64,000 nucleotides of DNA from Halopelagius longus (GCF_900100875.1 NZ_FNKQ01000006.1:62001-126000); one strand, 5' to 3'. Shown: positions 8,769-17,707, counted from the first letter of the stretch. Numbers and translations: made by a program. Notes: generated by a model from the sequence alone, not told the origin.

Positions 8769-9022
8769 TCCGCGTCCTCCTCGCGCGTAAAACTCGTCTC
8801 GACGCCGGTGCACACCTGCGGCTCCAACATGGTCTGTACTCTCCCCCACGAAGCCAATCGTTATGTCCCCTCTTCCGGTCGGAAAAACGCGACGTTTCGA
8901 CGATTAGTTTCGGGTTTCCGACCATTCCAGCGAACGCGCCCGAGCCGTCGGTTTCTCCGGACTGTCTCGGCTCGGAAGGTGTCGTTCGACAGACCGGCGT
9001 CGAATTGCGCGGCGCAAAAGAC

Positions 9023-9030
9023 TATATATT
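9023..9030 (+). promoter_or_regulatory. TATA box (TATATATT) of the small gene at 9051
   Basis: A canonical TATATATT lies 20 nt upstream of the ATG at 9051 in otherwise G+C-rich DNA. The spacing implies a leaderless transcript. Confidence 0.6.
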
Positions 9031-9050
9031 TCAGAGTGCGAACAGTTCGT

Positions 9051-9281
9051 ATGACGTACGACCCCGAGGACACCTCGAAGGGTGACGAGTACCGCCATCC
9101 CGACGGGACGCGCGAAGTCGTCTTCGCTCTCGCGGACGGGCGCGTTCTGACGGTGAAAGAGTATCCCGACGACGAGTCGTTCGACGACGGCGTGGCGGAC
9201 GCGACGTACGTGGGCGTCGAAGACGACATCGCCGACCTGCCGGACGCGTCGTCGTTCGAGGTGGACGGCGCCGAGGAGTGA
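9051..9281 (+). CDS. Small acidic conserved-looking protein, function unknown
   Basis: A 76-residue, strongly acidic protein starting MTYDPEDTSKGDEYRHPDG and containing VVFALADGRVLTVKEYPD, which looks like a short beta-sheet domain. There is no signal peptide or membrane helix. The start is well supported by the TATA box at leaderless spacing and by typical haloarchaeal composition. I do not recognise the family. It ends 15 nt from the end of the convergent GT2 gene. Confidence 0.65.
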   Translation: MTYDPEDTSKGDEYRHPDGTREVVFALADGRVLTVKEYPDDESFDDGVADATYVGVEDDIADLPDASSFEVDGAEE

Positions 9282-9296
9282 CGCGACGACCGACCG

Positions 9297-10253
9297 CTAG
9301 GCGTCTTCCTCGCGGTCGTAGCGCGCGTCGAGGTGGTCGTTGACGCGTTTGTCCGCCACCATCGCCACGAGGACGAGTGCGGCGCTGAGCGCGAATCTGA
9401 CGACGCCGCCGTTCGACTCGCCGTCGCGTTCGACGGCCGAACGCGCGACGCTCGCGACGCCGGCGAGTCCGGCGAACAGGCTCAGGCCGTACAGGGCCGC
9501 CGGGGCGTAGACGCCCGCCGGGAGGTACTGGAGGGTGATGCGCCACAGGAAGTTCCGCAGTAGCATCCCCGAGACGTTCGGAATGTACGTCGAGTACCGG
9601 ATGTGGCTCTCCTCGTCCTCGTAGATGCCCGGAACGGGCACGTCCGCGACGTGCATCTCCGCGACGTTGAGTTTCACGAGGAGGTCGTTGCAGTAGCCGT
9701 AGAACTCGTACATCTCCTCGATATCGACGGCCTCCAACGCCTCCAGCGAGATGGCCGTGTAGCCGTTCTGCGGGTCGCCGATGCCCCAGTATCCGCTCGA
9801 TATCTTCGTGAGGTACGTGAGGATGACGTTGCCGACGAACCGGAACGTCGGCATGTCCGCCCTGTCCTCGGCGTCCAGCAGTCGGTTGCCCTTCGCGTAG
9901 TCCGCCTCGCCCTCGATTATCGGGTCGATGACGGTGCTCAACTGGTCGGGGTCCATCTGTCCGTCCGCCCCCATCACCGTCGTCACGTCTATCTCCTCGT
10001 CTCTCGCCCGGAGGTAGCCGGTCTTGATGGCTCCCCCGACGCCGCGGTTCTCCTCGTGTTGAATCGGCACGACTCGCCCCTCGTCGTCCTCCTCGGCGAA
10101 TCGCCGAATCTCGTCCCACGTCCCGTCGGTGGAGGCGTCGTCGATGACGTACACCCTATCGACGAACTCGGGAACCGTCGCGAGGACGTCGTAGACGAAC
10201 GGTTCTTCGTTGTACGCTGGTACGACGACGCCGACTGTGTGTTCCTTGTACAT
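9297..10253 (-). CDS. Glycosyltransferase family 2 (polyprenyl-phosphate sugar synthase-like)
   Basis: A 318-residue GT2 enzyme. The N-terminal GT-A domain begins VGVVVPAYNEEPFVYDVL, has a DDAST motif and the metal-binding stretch MGADGQMDPDQL near residue 96, and GDPQNGYTAIS in the acceptor region, as in dolichol-phosphate mannose/glucose synthases. Two hydrophobic segments near the C-terminus (around PAALYGLSLFAGLAGVASVA and VRFALSAALVLVAMVA) anchor it in the membrane. It most likely loads a sugar from a nucleotide donor onto a dolichyl phosphate. It is preceded by a TAACAA promoter element, with an 81-nt gap to the start codon. Confidence 0.85.
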   Translation of the reverse strand: MYKEHTVGVVVPAYNEEPFVYDVLATVPEFVDRVYVIDDASTDGTWDEIRRFAEEDDEGRVVPIQHEENRGVGGAIKTGYLRARDEEIDVTTVMGADGQMDPDQLSTVIDPIIEGEADYAKGNRLLDAEDRADMPTFRFVGNVILTYLTKISSGYWGIGDPQNGYTAISLEALEAVDIEEMYEFYGYCNDLLVKLNVAEMHVADVPVPGIYEDEESHIRYSTYIPNVSGMLLRNFLWRITLQYLPAGVYAPAALYGLSLFAGLAGVASVARSAVERDGESNGGVVRFALSAALVLVAMVADKRVNDHLDARYDREEDA

Positions 10254-10334
10254 TGTCGTGAAAGTACGCCGCCGTCTCCGTCAGACCGCGCGGCGGATGT
10301 CCCGTATGCCGTCTTCGTACCCCTCCTCGGGGCA

Positions 10335-10352
10335 TTGTTATACTCTACATAC
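10335..10352 (-). promoter_or_regulatory. TAACAA-type promoter element upstream of the GT2 gene
   Basis: Read on the minus strand: GTATG, 7 nt, TAACAA. The element ends 81 nt before the GT2 start at 10253. It is one of nine copies of the bipartite element described in the findings. Confidence 0.5.
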
Positions 10353-10446
10353 AACTCGCGTGCGCGAGTCCCGCGTACCGTCCAACGGCTAACACGGCGT
10401 TAACGGCGTGCGAAGACGGTGTTCCGCGTCGAGAAGGCGCGAGCGG

Positions 10447-11463
10447 TCAGGCGCTTCCCTCCGAGACGTCGACGTACAGTCTGAGGGTCCGGTAGGCGTC
10501 TTCGGCGGTCGGGTCGGCCGGAGCGTCGCCGCGGTACAGCAGGTACGTCAGGCGGACGTCCTCACCGCTCGCCGCCGGCGTCACCGAGTGGTTGAGGTAC
10601 GCCGTCTCTCCGCTCTCGACGCTCGCGTTCAGGCGCCGCAACTCCTCGCTCGCGACCACCTCGGTGTCGTTTCCGCTTCCGTTGGTCCGGACTCGCTGTT
10701 GGAGGACGACGACGGTGTACTCCTGCGACTGCCCTTCGTGGTTCGCCACCGCCGCGGTCAACTGCGTCGGTTCGCCGACGGTGAGGTCGCGCGGGTAGTC
10801 GTTCGCGACGAGTTCGCCGGACTCGTTCTCCGAGAGGACGTAGAACTCGGTGAACGAGTCGCCCTGCGGGGACGGCGGCGCGGCGAGGGCGTACGCCGTC
10901 GTGGCGAGTGCGAGAAAGAGGCTCGCCGCCAAGACGACGTTCAGGGCAGTCCCGACGGTTGAGTCGCCGCGGAACGACCACCCGCCCGCGACGGCCGAGG
11001 GGACGGCGGGGGTAAAGCGCTCCCGCCGGGGGACCGACGACCGGCGCGCGACGGCGGCTACCGCGAACGCCAACGTGAGCGCCGTCACCGCGACGACCAT
11101 CGGGACGCGCCGGACGCCGAACGGGGTGAAGTTCACCGCCAGCGCCGTCGCCGAGACGAGTATCACGCTGGCGAGGACCGAGAGCACGACTCTCGCCGGC
11201 CCGTCGAGTCCCCGCGCCAACCGCGGAATCACCTCTTCGCCGTTCGCCTCCCGAACCGCGGCCCGCCTGACGTAGAGTGCGGAGACGAAGGCGTACCCCG
11301 GTAGGAAGACGAGGAGCGGTAACACGAAGACGACCTGAATCGGAGACCCCGAGAAAAAGGGGACGAAGACCATCGCGGCGGCCAGTAGCGTCGCCAGTAC
11401 GACGACGACCAAGTCCCACGGACGACCCGCGCGCGACGCCTGCGGCGTTCGCTTCTCTGCCAT
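10447..11463 (-). CDS. DUF1616 domain membrane protein
   Basis: A 338-residue membrane protein of the DUF1616 family. Paired N-terminal helices (VVVVLATLLAAAMVFVPFF and FVLPLLVFLPGYAFVSALYV, the second with the family-typical LPGYAFVSAL) are followed by two more helices, a further helix near residue 175, and an extracellular beta-rich domain ending YRGDAPADPTAEDAYRTLRL. DUF1616 proteins occur next to archaeal surface-glycan genes, but their biochemical role is unknown. The start at 11463 is chosen because it lies 26 nt after a TAACAA promoter element. An in-frame ATG at 11505 falls inside that element. A paralogue is at 56042. Confidence 0.82.
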   Translation of the reverse strand: MAEKRTPQASRAGRPWDLVVVVLATLLAAAMVFVPFFSGSPIQVVFVLPLLVFLPGYAFVSALYVRRAAVREANGEEVIPRLARGLDGPARVVLSVLASVILVSATALAVNFTPFGVRRVPMVVAVTALTLAFAVAAVARRSSVPRRERFTPAVPSAVAGGWSFRGDSTVGTALNVVLAASLFLALATTAYALAAPPSPQGDSFTEFYVLSENESGELVANDYPRDLTVGEPTQLTAAVANHEGQSQEYTVVVLQQRVRTNGSGNDTEVVASEELRRLNASVESGETAYLNHSVTPAASGEDVRLTYLLYRGDAPADPTAEDAYRTLRLYVDVSEGSA

Positions 11464-11489
11464 ACAGTCGCGTGATTCGGGAGGAGGCT

Positions 11490-11507
11490 TTGTTATACGA
11501 CGCATAG
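11490..11507 (-). promoter_or_regulatory. TAACAA-type promoter element of the DUF1616 gene
   Basis: Read on the minus strand: CTATG, 7 nt, TAACAA. It ends 26 nt before the ATG at 11463, the spacing of a leaderless haloarchaeal promoter. This fixes the start of the DUF1616 protein. Confidence 0.6.
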
Positions 11508-11564
11508 CGCCCGACGCCGGGCTTATTGGCGTCCGAGAGCGGGGGTCAGTGCGTCATCACCCCA

Positions 11565-13499
11565 CTACCCCACTACGATCGAACACATCTGCACGTCGCC
11601 GTTGTCGTACAGCATGTGCTGGTCCGGCGGACAGATCTGTCGCGACGAGAAGTCGCGTACCACGACGGAGTCTTCCTCGCCGGTCGCGTACATCGACGCG
11701 CCGTAGGACTGGTACTCCCTGTAGACGGTGACGCCCTGCGCGACGGGTTCACCCCGGTCGTTCAACTCTATCGGCACCGCCAAGTGCCCCCCGGCGCGCG
11801 TTATCATCGCTCGGTAGGGGTGGTCGGTGTAGAGCGGTGCGCTCGGCGACGGGTTCGTCGCCCGAATGGTGTTTATCGCCGCCAGTTCGGACTCCGTGTT
11901 CGAGTACCGCGGGTTGTAGTTATCGAACACCGGGTCGTCTATCGTCGCCTTGTCCGCGACGAGCATCGCGCCCGGGAACACCAGCGCGAACACCACGACT
12001 GCGGCGACGATGCCCCTCGAGGGGAGGTTGCGCGCCAGCGCGTACAGTCCGATGGTCCCGATGACGACCATCGGGACGTACATGAACGCTATCCAGCGAC
12101 CGGGGAGGAACGTCCGGATGCCGAACACGGGCAGGATGTACGCGAAGACCATCATCCCGACGGTGGCGGCGATGAGCGTCACGCCGGACTCGCGCAGGCG
12201 ACTGCGGTTGAGGACGACCAGCGAGCCGAACACCGTGAGGAAAAAGAGGAGGAAGAAGCCGAGTTCGTTGATGTAGGGGATGTACGGCGCCAGCGGACCC
12301 TGCGCCCCGGCCGCCGCGGCCGAACTGCTCCCGCCGGCGAGGTTGAGAAAGCCCGCGGAGCGAGCGAGCGTCACCTGAACGAGGACGAGCATCCGCGTGA
12401 CGAACGACGTTCCGCTTATCGGCGTCAGCATCCAGTCGACGACGAGGACGACGGTGTAGACGCCGACGACGCCGAGGAGTTTCTTCGGGTCGGTCGCGCG
12501 AACGCTCGACCACCCCGTCCGCGGAATCACGTCGTACGCGAACAGGAGCGTCGCCGCCGCCGCCGACAGGAGGAGCACGAGCGTCACGAACGCCGACACC
12601 TGGTGGGTGAGGATGACGCCGATGCCGAAGAACAACACCAGCCCGTAGTCGCGCGCCGTCGCGTCGAGGTGGAAGATGCGGACCAACGCGTACACGACGC
12701 CGAGGAACAGCGCCAGACCGAGGCTGGTCGGGATGAGGTGCAGTCCCCACCGAACGACGTGGTCGCCGACGGCGAACAGGCCCACCGCGAACACCGCCCA
12801 CCGGGGCGTGACGAAGAACCGCGAGATGCTGTAGACGAGGACGAAGAAGACGGACATGACCGTGCCGACGGTGAGGAACAGGGCCTGTCGCATCGAGACG
12901 CCGAGGAACTCGGTGGCGACGACGACGAGGAGGTGGTACAACGGGGCGGCGACGTACTTCACGTCGGAGATGGCAGACAGCGACCCCGCGCGGAGAATCG
13001 AGGCGGCGTACTCGCCGATGTGCGTCCAACTGTCGATGCCGATGAACCCCGGCGTGGTGTACAGGCCGACGAACCGGACGACGACGGCCAGCGCCGTTAT
13101 CTCCGCGAGCAACAGCCACGGCCTGAACTCGGCTTCGTCGGTGAACAGCGCCTGACAGAGGATGAGCGAGGCGACGACGCCGCTGGAAACGAGGAACAGG
13201 GGCGAGCGCGTCCCCGCCTGAATCGCGAGGAGGAGCAAGCCCGAGATACCGACCGCGACCGCCGCGACGGAGAGTTTCGTGAACGCGACGCCGAGGCGCG
13301 GCAGTTCCGTCTCTCGCCTGTCGTACCACGTGACGAACAGGTAGAGCAGACACGCCACGCCGAGAAGGACCGGAATCGTCGTGATGTAAATCTGCGAGGA
13401 GTAGAAGCGCAGGAAGAACAACAGGAAGGCGACTATCAGCCCGACCGCCGCCGCGAGAACGTCGAGTTGGCGGCTCAACAGGTCGTGGGTGTGCTTCAT
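11565..13499 (-). CDS. Large polytopic membrane protein, GT-C-like, surface-glycan associated
   Basis: A 644-residue protein with roughly a dozen or more transmembrane helices and a soluble C-terminal domain of about 110 residues. After the first hydrophobic block it carries GIDSWTHIGEY (Asp156, His160) and then PLYHLLVVVATEFLGV. GT-C glycosyltransferases put a catalytic acidic residue in the first extracellular loop, so DSWTH is a plausible active site. The protein at 40650 has the same two motifs in the same order. It could transfer or polymerise sugars from dolichyl-linked donors outside the cell. The start codon overlaps the GT4 stop (ATGA), so the two are co-translated. Confidence 0.7.
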   Translation of the reverse strand: MKHTHDLLSRQLDVLAAAVGLIVAFLLFFLRFYSSQIYITTIPVLLGVACLLYLFVTWYDRRETELPRLGVAFTKLSVAAVAVGISGLLLLAIQAGTRSPLFLVSSGVVASLILCQALFTDEAEFRPWLLLAEITALAVVVRFVGLYTTPGFIGIDSWTHIGEYAASILRAGSLSAISDVKYVAAPLYHLLVVVATEFLGVSMRQALFLTVGTVMSVFFVLVYSISRFFVTPRWAVFAVGLFAVGDHVVRWGLHLIPTSLGLALFLGVVYALVRIFHLDATARDYGLVLFFGIGVILTHQVSAFVTLVLLLSAAAATLLFAYDVIPRTGWSSVRATDPKKLLGVVGVYTVVLVVDWMLTPISGTSFVTRMLVLVQVTLARSAGFLNLAGGSSSAAAAGAQGPLAPYIPYINELGFFLLFFLTVFGSLVVLNRSRLRESGVTLIAATVGMMVFAYILPVFGIRTFLPGRWIAFMYVPMVVIGTIGLYALARNLPSRGIVAAVVVFALVFPGAMLVADKATIDDPVFDNYNPRYSNTESELAAINTIRATNPSPSAPLYTDHPYRAMITRAGGHLAVPIELNDRGEPVAQGVTVYREYQSYGASMYATGEEDSVVVRDFSSRQICPPDQHMLYDNGDVQMCSIVVG

Positions 13500-14437
13500 G
13501 CGCCCACCTCCGTTCTCGGGGCTCCGAGGACGCTCTCGTACACCGCGATGATGTTCTCTCCCATCCGTTCGAGGCTGTACTCCCGCACGTGCTCGCGCCC
13601 GTCGAACGCGTCGCCGTCGGTCACTGCGTCTGCGACGCCGCGGGCCAACTCTTCGTCGTCGTCGCTGACGACGGCGCCCGGAATATCGGCGGCGTACTCG
13701 GCGATGTCGCCCACGTCCGTCGTCACGACGGGGCGGTTACAGGCGAGTGCCTCCCGGACGGAGTTCGGCGACCCCTCCCACTTCGAGGTGAGAAGGAGGG
13801 CGTCGGCGGCGTTCACGTACGTCGGCATCCGTTCGTGCGGGACGCCCGAAATCGTCTGGAGTTCGATATCCTCGCCGAGTCGTCTCTCGGCGCGTTCGAC
13901 GACGCGTTTCGCCCGGGGGTAGTCCTTCGCGTCGCGCGCCGTGTCGTACGGGAACAGCACGTGGTTCTCGTCGCGCGTCCACCCGACTTCCTCCCGCGCC
14001 GGTCCCTTCGGCGCGGGCGAGAATAGGTCCATGTCGATGCCGTGCGGGACGACGGTGCACTCGACGCCGAGTTCCTCGCGCATCTCCTCGGACATCACGA
14101 TGACGGCGTCGGCCAACTGCGCGCACCACTCGCTGAGAGCGCCGTACTGCCCCATCACGTCCGACCCCCAAAGCGAGAGGACGACCGGACGGGTCGGTTG
14201 CGCGAGGGCGGCGGGGGCGGTCAGCCCGTAGTTCGCGTGTACGACGTCGTAGTCGCCGTTCCACGCCTCTCGCAGGGTGTCCCGGTAGAACGAGGCGTAC
14301 TGCCGGAGCGACCGGGTGCCCTCCGGCGGGCGCGGGACGGTCACCACGTCGCAGACGACGCCCTCGTCCTCCAACACGTCCACCTGCTGTTCGAAGAACG
14401 GTCTCCGCGTCGTGACGAGTTGCAGCGTTCGTATCAT
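13496..14437 (-). CDS. Glycosyltransferase family 4 (GT-B fold)
   Basis: A 313-residue GT4 glycosyltransferase. The N-terminal domain is short. The C-terminal donor-binding domain shows VLFPYDTARDAKDYPRAKRV, then the family pattern LLTSKWEGSPNSVREALACN with the donor-binding Glu, and VVTTDVGDIAEYAADIPGAVV. It should transfer a sugar from a nucleotide donor to a lipid-linked glycan on the cytoplasmic side. Its ATG overlaps the stop of a 28-codon leader ORF (ATGA), and its own stop overlaps the start of the GT-C-like gene. The promoter is a TAACAA element at 14601. Confidence 0.85.
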   Translation of the reverse strand: MIRTLQLVTTRRPFFEQQVDVLEDEGVVCDVVTVPRPPEGTRSLRQYASFYRDTLREAWNGDYDVVHANYGLTAPAALAQPTRPVVLSLWGSDVMGQYGALSEWCAQLADAVIVMSEEMREELGVECTVVPHGIDMDLFSPAPKGPAREEVGWTRDENHVLFPYDTARDAKDYPRAKRVVERAERRLGEDIELQTISGVPHERMPTYVNAADALLLTSKWEGSPNSVREALACNRPVVTTDVGDIAEYAADIPGAVVSDDDEELARGVADAVTDGDAFDGREHVREYSLERMGENIIAVYESVLGAPRTEVGA

Positions 14438-14520
14438 CTGTCGAATGCCCGCGAACGCGGCGTCTCTTCCGCAGCGTCGTGCTCTCTGGACGGACGGCGG
14501 CGGTGACGAACCGCGGACAT
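14434..14520 (-). CDS. Candidate leader ORF 2 (28 residues, Arg-rich) before the GT4 gene
   Basis: The ORF opens MSAVRHRRRPSREHD and ends RSRAFDR. Its ATG overlaps the stop of leader ORF 1 (TGATG), and its TGA overlaps the GT4 start (ATGA), so three reading frames are chained. The basic, Ser/Arg-rich composition is unlike normal haloarchaeal proteins. That could mean a regulatory peptide, or simply translation of non-coding DNA. Confidence 0.3.
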   Translation of the reverse strand: MSAVRHRRRPSREHDAAEETPRSRAFDR

Positions 14521-14573
14521 CACGTTCTCACCTGCCGTTCGGGGCGGTGAGCGGCGGAGACTTCTCTAAACAT
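14520..14573 (-). CDS. Candidate leader ORF 1 (17 residues) before the GT4 gene
   Basis: The ORF reads MFREVSAAHRPERQVRT. Its ATG lies 27 nt after the TAACAA element, the same spacing seen for the main start codons at 11463, 18881 and 21272, so it is well placed for leaderless translation. It ends TGATG on leader ORF 2. Confidence 0.35.
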   Translation of the reverse strand: MFREVSAAHRPERQVRT

Positions 14574-14600
14574 AACCGAAGATAGCGGTTTCCGGAGGTT

Positions 14601-14618
14601 TTGTTAATAGCGGGCTAC
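14601..14618 (-). promoter_or_regulatory. TAACAA-type promoter element of the GT4/GT-C operon
   Basis: Read on the minus strand: GTAGC, 7 nt, TAACAA. It lies 27 nt before the ATG of leader ORF 1 and 163 nt before the GT4 start. Confidence 0.5.
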
Positions 14619-14692
14619 ACCGTCTCCCCCGCGCTAACGGGCGTATAATAGTCCTTCTGCCGGGAAAGTCGGTGAGAACGATTGGTTCACGT

Positions 14693-15409
14693 TCACTCCG
14701 GCGGAATCTCCCACCGGGCGTCCGACCCGAGGGCCCACAGCGCTCGATTGACCGCGCCGCGAACGAGCACCGTCTTCCACGGCGTCAGGGAGTAGTAACT
14801 GCCCGAGGCGTTCTCGACGCCCTCGTAGCCGTCTTCGACCAAGAGCAGGGCCTCCCGAAGGAGCGTCGCCGTCGTCTCCGCGGACCGCCAGAGGATGTCC
14901 TTCGGCGTGTCGAACAGCCCGATTTTGAACCGGTCGCGACAGAGGATTCGGCCGTCGTCGAACTCCTCGGTGAGGAAGTGGACGGACGCGCCGCCCCACC
15001 GTTTGCCGTTGGCCCACTGGACCCTGTGCATCGCGGGCCCGCGGTAGTCCGGCAGGTACGACCCGTGGCAGTTCAGCGCCGCCGTCTCGGGCATCTCGAT
15101 CACGTCGCCCGGAATCAACTTCGTCCACCCGCAGGAGACCAGATACGCGAACGACTCCTCGTCCGTCACCGTCTCGACGGCGGCGGCGGGCGACCCCGGG
15201 TCCTCGGCGACGGCGTAGCGGACGCCTCGCCGCCGGAGCGAATCGACGAGTCGCCCCTCGGAGTCGTCCACGACCACCCGCGGGTCGTACCGCTCTTTAA
15301 ACGACGCACTCGAGAGGAGACTCTGTAACGTCACCGTCGCCTTCACCGCGTCCGCGGGCATCAGGAGGACGAGCGTTCGGCCGTCGGACTCCCCCTCAGA
15401 ACGGGTCAT
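14693..15409 (-). CDS. Formyltransferase-domain protein (sugar N-formyltransferase-like)
   Basis: A 238-residue protein with the formyltransferase fold used by methionyl-tRNA and sugar-amine formyltransferases. The catalytic Asn-His-Asp set is visible: Asn113 and His115 in NCHGSYLPDYRG, and Asp151 or Asp152 in TEEFDDGRIL. It is shorter than Met-tRNA formyltransferase (about 310 residues) and lacks that enzyme's C-terminal domain. Archaea do not formylate initiator tRNA, so a sugar amine or related amine is the likely acceptor, with 10-formyl-tetrahydrofolate or a folate substitute as donor. It is the last gene of a deacetylase, DUF354, ATP-grasp, formyltransferase operon, and overlaps the ATP-grasp gene by 14 nt. 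Confidence 0.8.
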   Translation of the reverse strand: MTRSEGESDGRTLVLLMPADAVKATVTLQSLLSSASFKERYDPRVVVDDSEGRLVDSLRRRGVRYAVAEDPGSPAAAVETVTDEESFAYLVSCGWTKLIPGDVIEMPETAALNCHGSYLPDYRGPAMHRVQWANGKRWGGASVHFLTEEFDDGRILCRDRFKIGLFDTPKDILWRSAETTATLLREALLLVEDGYEGVENASGSYYSLTPWKTVLVRGAVNRALWALGSDARWEIPPE

Positions 15410-16652
15410 CGCCGCCCCTCCAGAGGTTCAGCGCCCACCCCATCGACGTCGCCAGTCCGCCGGGTGCGACCCACGCGCGCAGGTCCCTCGGGTCGATATC
15501 GACGCGCGCGGGCGGCCACGCCAACGACGCCAGCGACCGGGGAAGCGACTCCTCCTCGTGTTTCAGCGAGAAGTACACCTCCCGGAGGGGGAACACCATC
15601 TCGCCCGTCTCCGACGGCGACCCCTCGAACGACTCCCGGGGAATGTCGAGACTGCTCGCGACGAGGGTGCTCGCGAAGCGATAGCCGTACCGACTCGCGA
15701 GGGCGTAGGAGGCCCAGAACTTGGGGTTTATCTCCATGAGCACCCACTCGCCGTTCGCCGCGCGCTTGTACTCGACCAACGCCACGCCGTTCCAATCGAG
15801 GGCTTCGAGGAGCGCCTTCGATTTGGCGGCGAGTTCCTCGTCCCGCAGAATCCGCACTCTCGTTCCGGTACCGCCCTCGCGGGGGATGGAGCGAACCTCG
15901 TCCTGTCCGAATTCGAGTTCCGGCGTCCCGTCGTCGAACAGGAGACCTATCGCGTACGTGTGACCGTCGCCTTCCACGTACTCTTGGACGATGATGTCGC
16001 CGCCCTCCTCGCGGTGGCGCAACTCCTCGTAGGCCTCCCAGAGGTCGTCCTCGCTCTCGACTTTCGAGACGATGTTCCGGCCGGCCTCCTTCTCGGCTTT
16101 CAGGAAGACGGGGTACGGCAGTTCGCTCGCGTCCAACTGCGGGTCGGCGTCCGGGCCGGTCGGCAGTCGGCCGTACTCCTCGGGCGTCCGGATGCCGACG
16201 CTCTCGGCGACGGCGGCGGTGTCGCCCTTGTCGAAGGCCGTCTCCAGAGCCTCCGAAGACGGAAGGCGGAACGCCACGCCGTCGGGAATCTCGTCTCGAA
16301 TCTCGTCTAACACCTCGACGGTGAGGTGGCCGACGGGCAGGACGACGTCGGGGTGGAACCGCTTTATGGCGCGGAGCACCGACGCGGCGTGCTTCGCTCT
16401 GTCCTCCTCGGCGGGCGGGACGACTACTCCCCGATCGCAGTACCGCGACTGCACGATGGGGTTCGTCTCCTCCTCGCCGACGCCGACGACTCTCGCGTCC
16501 AAGTCGCGGGAGAGTTCGGCGGCTATCTGCAGGGCGTACACGTGGTGTCTGCCGAGAATCATCACCGTCGGCGGCGCGTCGCGCTTCCGCGGTTCGTTCG
16601 CTTCGTTCGGCGGCGCGGCCGTCTCCTCGGCGGGTGCGGTAGCGTCGCTCAT
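15396..16652 (-). CDS. ATP-grasp carboxylate-amine ligase-like protein
   Basis: A 418-residue ATP-grasp enzyme. The N-terminal domain begins after a disordered Ala/Pro/Glu stretch with VMILGRHHVYALQIAAELSRD. The ATP-grasp domain has YPVFLKAEKEAGRNIVSKV, IIVQEYVEGDGHTYAIGLL and the metal-binding LMEINPKFWASYALAS near residue 315. ATP-grasp enzymes join a carboxylate to an amine through an acyl phosphate. Next to a deacetylase, which frees an amine, and a formyltransferase, it may attach an amino acid or other acid to an amino sugar. The start at 16652 overlaps the DUF354 stop (ATGA). The substrate is unknown. Confidence 0.8.
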   Translation of the reverse strand: MSDATAPAEETAAPPNEANEPRKRDAPPTVMILGRHHVYALQIAAELSRDLDARVVGVGEEETNPIVQSRYCDRGVVVPPAEEDRAKHAASVLRAIKRFHPDVVLPVGHLTVEVLDEIRDEIPDGVAFRLPSSEALETAFDKGDTAAVAESVGIRTPEEYGRLPTGPDADPQLDASELPYPVFLKAEKEAGRNIVSKVESEDDLWEAYEELRHREEGGDIIVQEYVEGDGHTYAIGLLFDDGTPELEFGQDEVRSIPREGGTGTRVRILRDEELAAKSKALLEALDWNGVALVEYKRAANGEWVLMEINPKFWASYALASRYGYRFASTLVASSLDIPRESFEGSPSETGEMVFPLREVYFSLKHEEESLPRSLASLAWPPARVDIDPRDLRAWVAPGGLATSMGWALNLWRGGDDPF

Positions 16653-17707
16653 CGGTGTGCGGCGTCGTAGACGAGGTCCAGCATGGTGTTCGTCACGTCC
16701 GGTTTGTCCTCGACGAGTCGCCGTCGCCGTTCCTCCCACGCGCCGTCGCTCTCGGGGTTCTCGACTATCTCGGAAATCTTCCGCATCGCGGCGTCCTCGT
16801 CGGCGTAGGAGAACAGCAGTCCGTACTCCTCCTCCAGTTCGACGAAGTTGTTCATGTCGCCGTCGCCGACGACGGAGTTCGCGCGTATCGCGGGCGTGCC
16901 GAGGAGTGCGGCCTCCGTGGGCATCGTCTGGGAGTCGCCGACGTACAGGTCCGCGTGGTACAGCAGGTCGTGAATCCGGTGGGCCGGAACGGAGATGCGG
17001 TACTCCTCGAACTCCGGGGGAAGTTCCTCCTCGCTCGTGATGTACACGTCGCCGCGTTCGGCGAGGTACTCGACGAGTTCTCGCTTCCCCTCCGGCGAGA
17101 GCCCCTGACTCCCCACGTCGTGGTAGGCGTCCCACCCCGCGAATCGGAGGACGAAGAACGGGTCGTCCGGTTCGACGCCGTACTCCCTGAGCACGTCGGC
17201 GTCGGGTTCGAACCAGTCGGGGTGGAGGTACGACAGTTCCTGAAAGCCGACGATGTCGTGTTTCCGGGCGGGGACGGGCACGTCGAATCCCGGCGGCGTG
17301 CATATCTTGTCCACGAACGGACAGGTCGCGCCGTGGTAGAGCGCCCGTATCGCCCGCGAGCGGAGGATGGTGTCCTTGAAGATGACGTTCCGACTGCCGG
17401 TCATCCGCGAGACGTGTACCGCGGGCGGATTGAGGCGACTCACTATCACGTCCGGGTCGAACGACCGGGCCAGAGAGAACATCTTCGCCTCCCGCTTGGC
17501 CCACTCGGCGGCGAGTGCGGGCGCGCCGCCGTCGCGTTCGGCGGTGAGGGGCGTGTGGTCGATGCCGTACTGGTCGAGGAGGTCTGTCGTTATCTCCTTC
17601 TCGCGGGACGTGACGTGGACGCCGTGTCCGTCGGCTTCGAGTTCCCAGTACGCGTTCTTGAACAGGTGAACCTGCGCCGGGTGGTTGACGTCGAACAGTA
17701 CTCTCAT
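16649..17707 (-). CDS. DUF354 family protein (GT-B glycosyltransferase-like)
   Basis: A 352-residue protein of the DUF354 family, which resembles UDP-GlcNAc 2-epimerase and GT-B glycosyltransferases. It opens MRVLFDVNHPAQVHLFKNAY, with the family DxxHPAxVHLF pattern, and contains GDSQTMPTEAALLGTPAIRA, the usual donor-site loop. Members are found in archaeal polysaccharide clusters and probably act as transferases or epimerases on nucleotide sugars. It starts one base after the deacetylase stop and overlaps the ATP-grasp start by four bases, so the genes are co-translated. Confidence 0.83.
   Translation of the reverse strand: MRVLFDVNHPAQVHLFKNAYWELEADGHGVHVTSREKEITTDLLDQYGIDHTPLTAERDGGAPALAAEWAKREAKMFSLARSFDPDVIVSRLNPPAVHVSRMTGSRNVIFKDTILRSRAIRALYHGATCPFVDKICTPPGFDVPVPARKHDIVGFQELSYLHPDWFEPDADVLREYGVEPDDPFFVLRFAGWDAYHDVGSQGLSPEGKRELVEYLAERGDVYITSEEELPPEFEEYRISVPAHRIHDLLYHADLYVGDSQTMPTEAALLGTPAIRANSVVGDGDMNNFVELEEEYGLLFSYADEDAAMRKISEIVENPESDGAWEERRRRLVEDKPDVTNTMLDLVYDAAHR

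Noticed and set aside
15396-17504. Reading the ATP-grasp frame from 17504 as one large fusion protein
   Set aside because: The first part is antisense-like Arg-rich sequence inside the DUF354 gene. The real start is 16652, overlapping the DUF354 stop.
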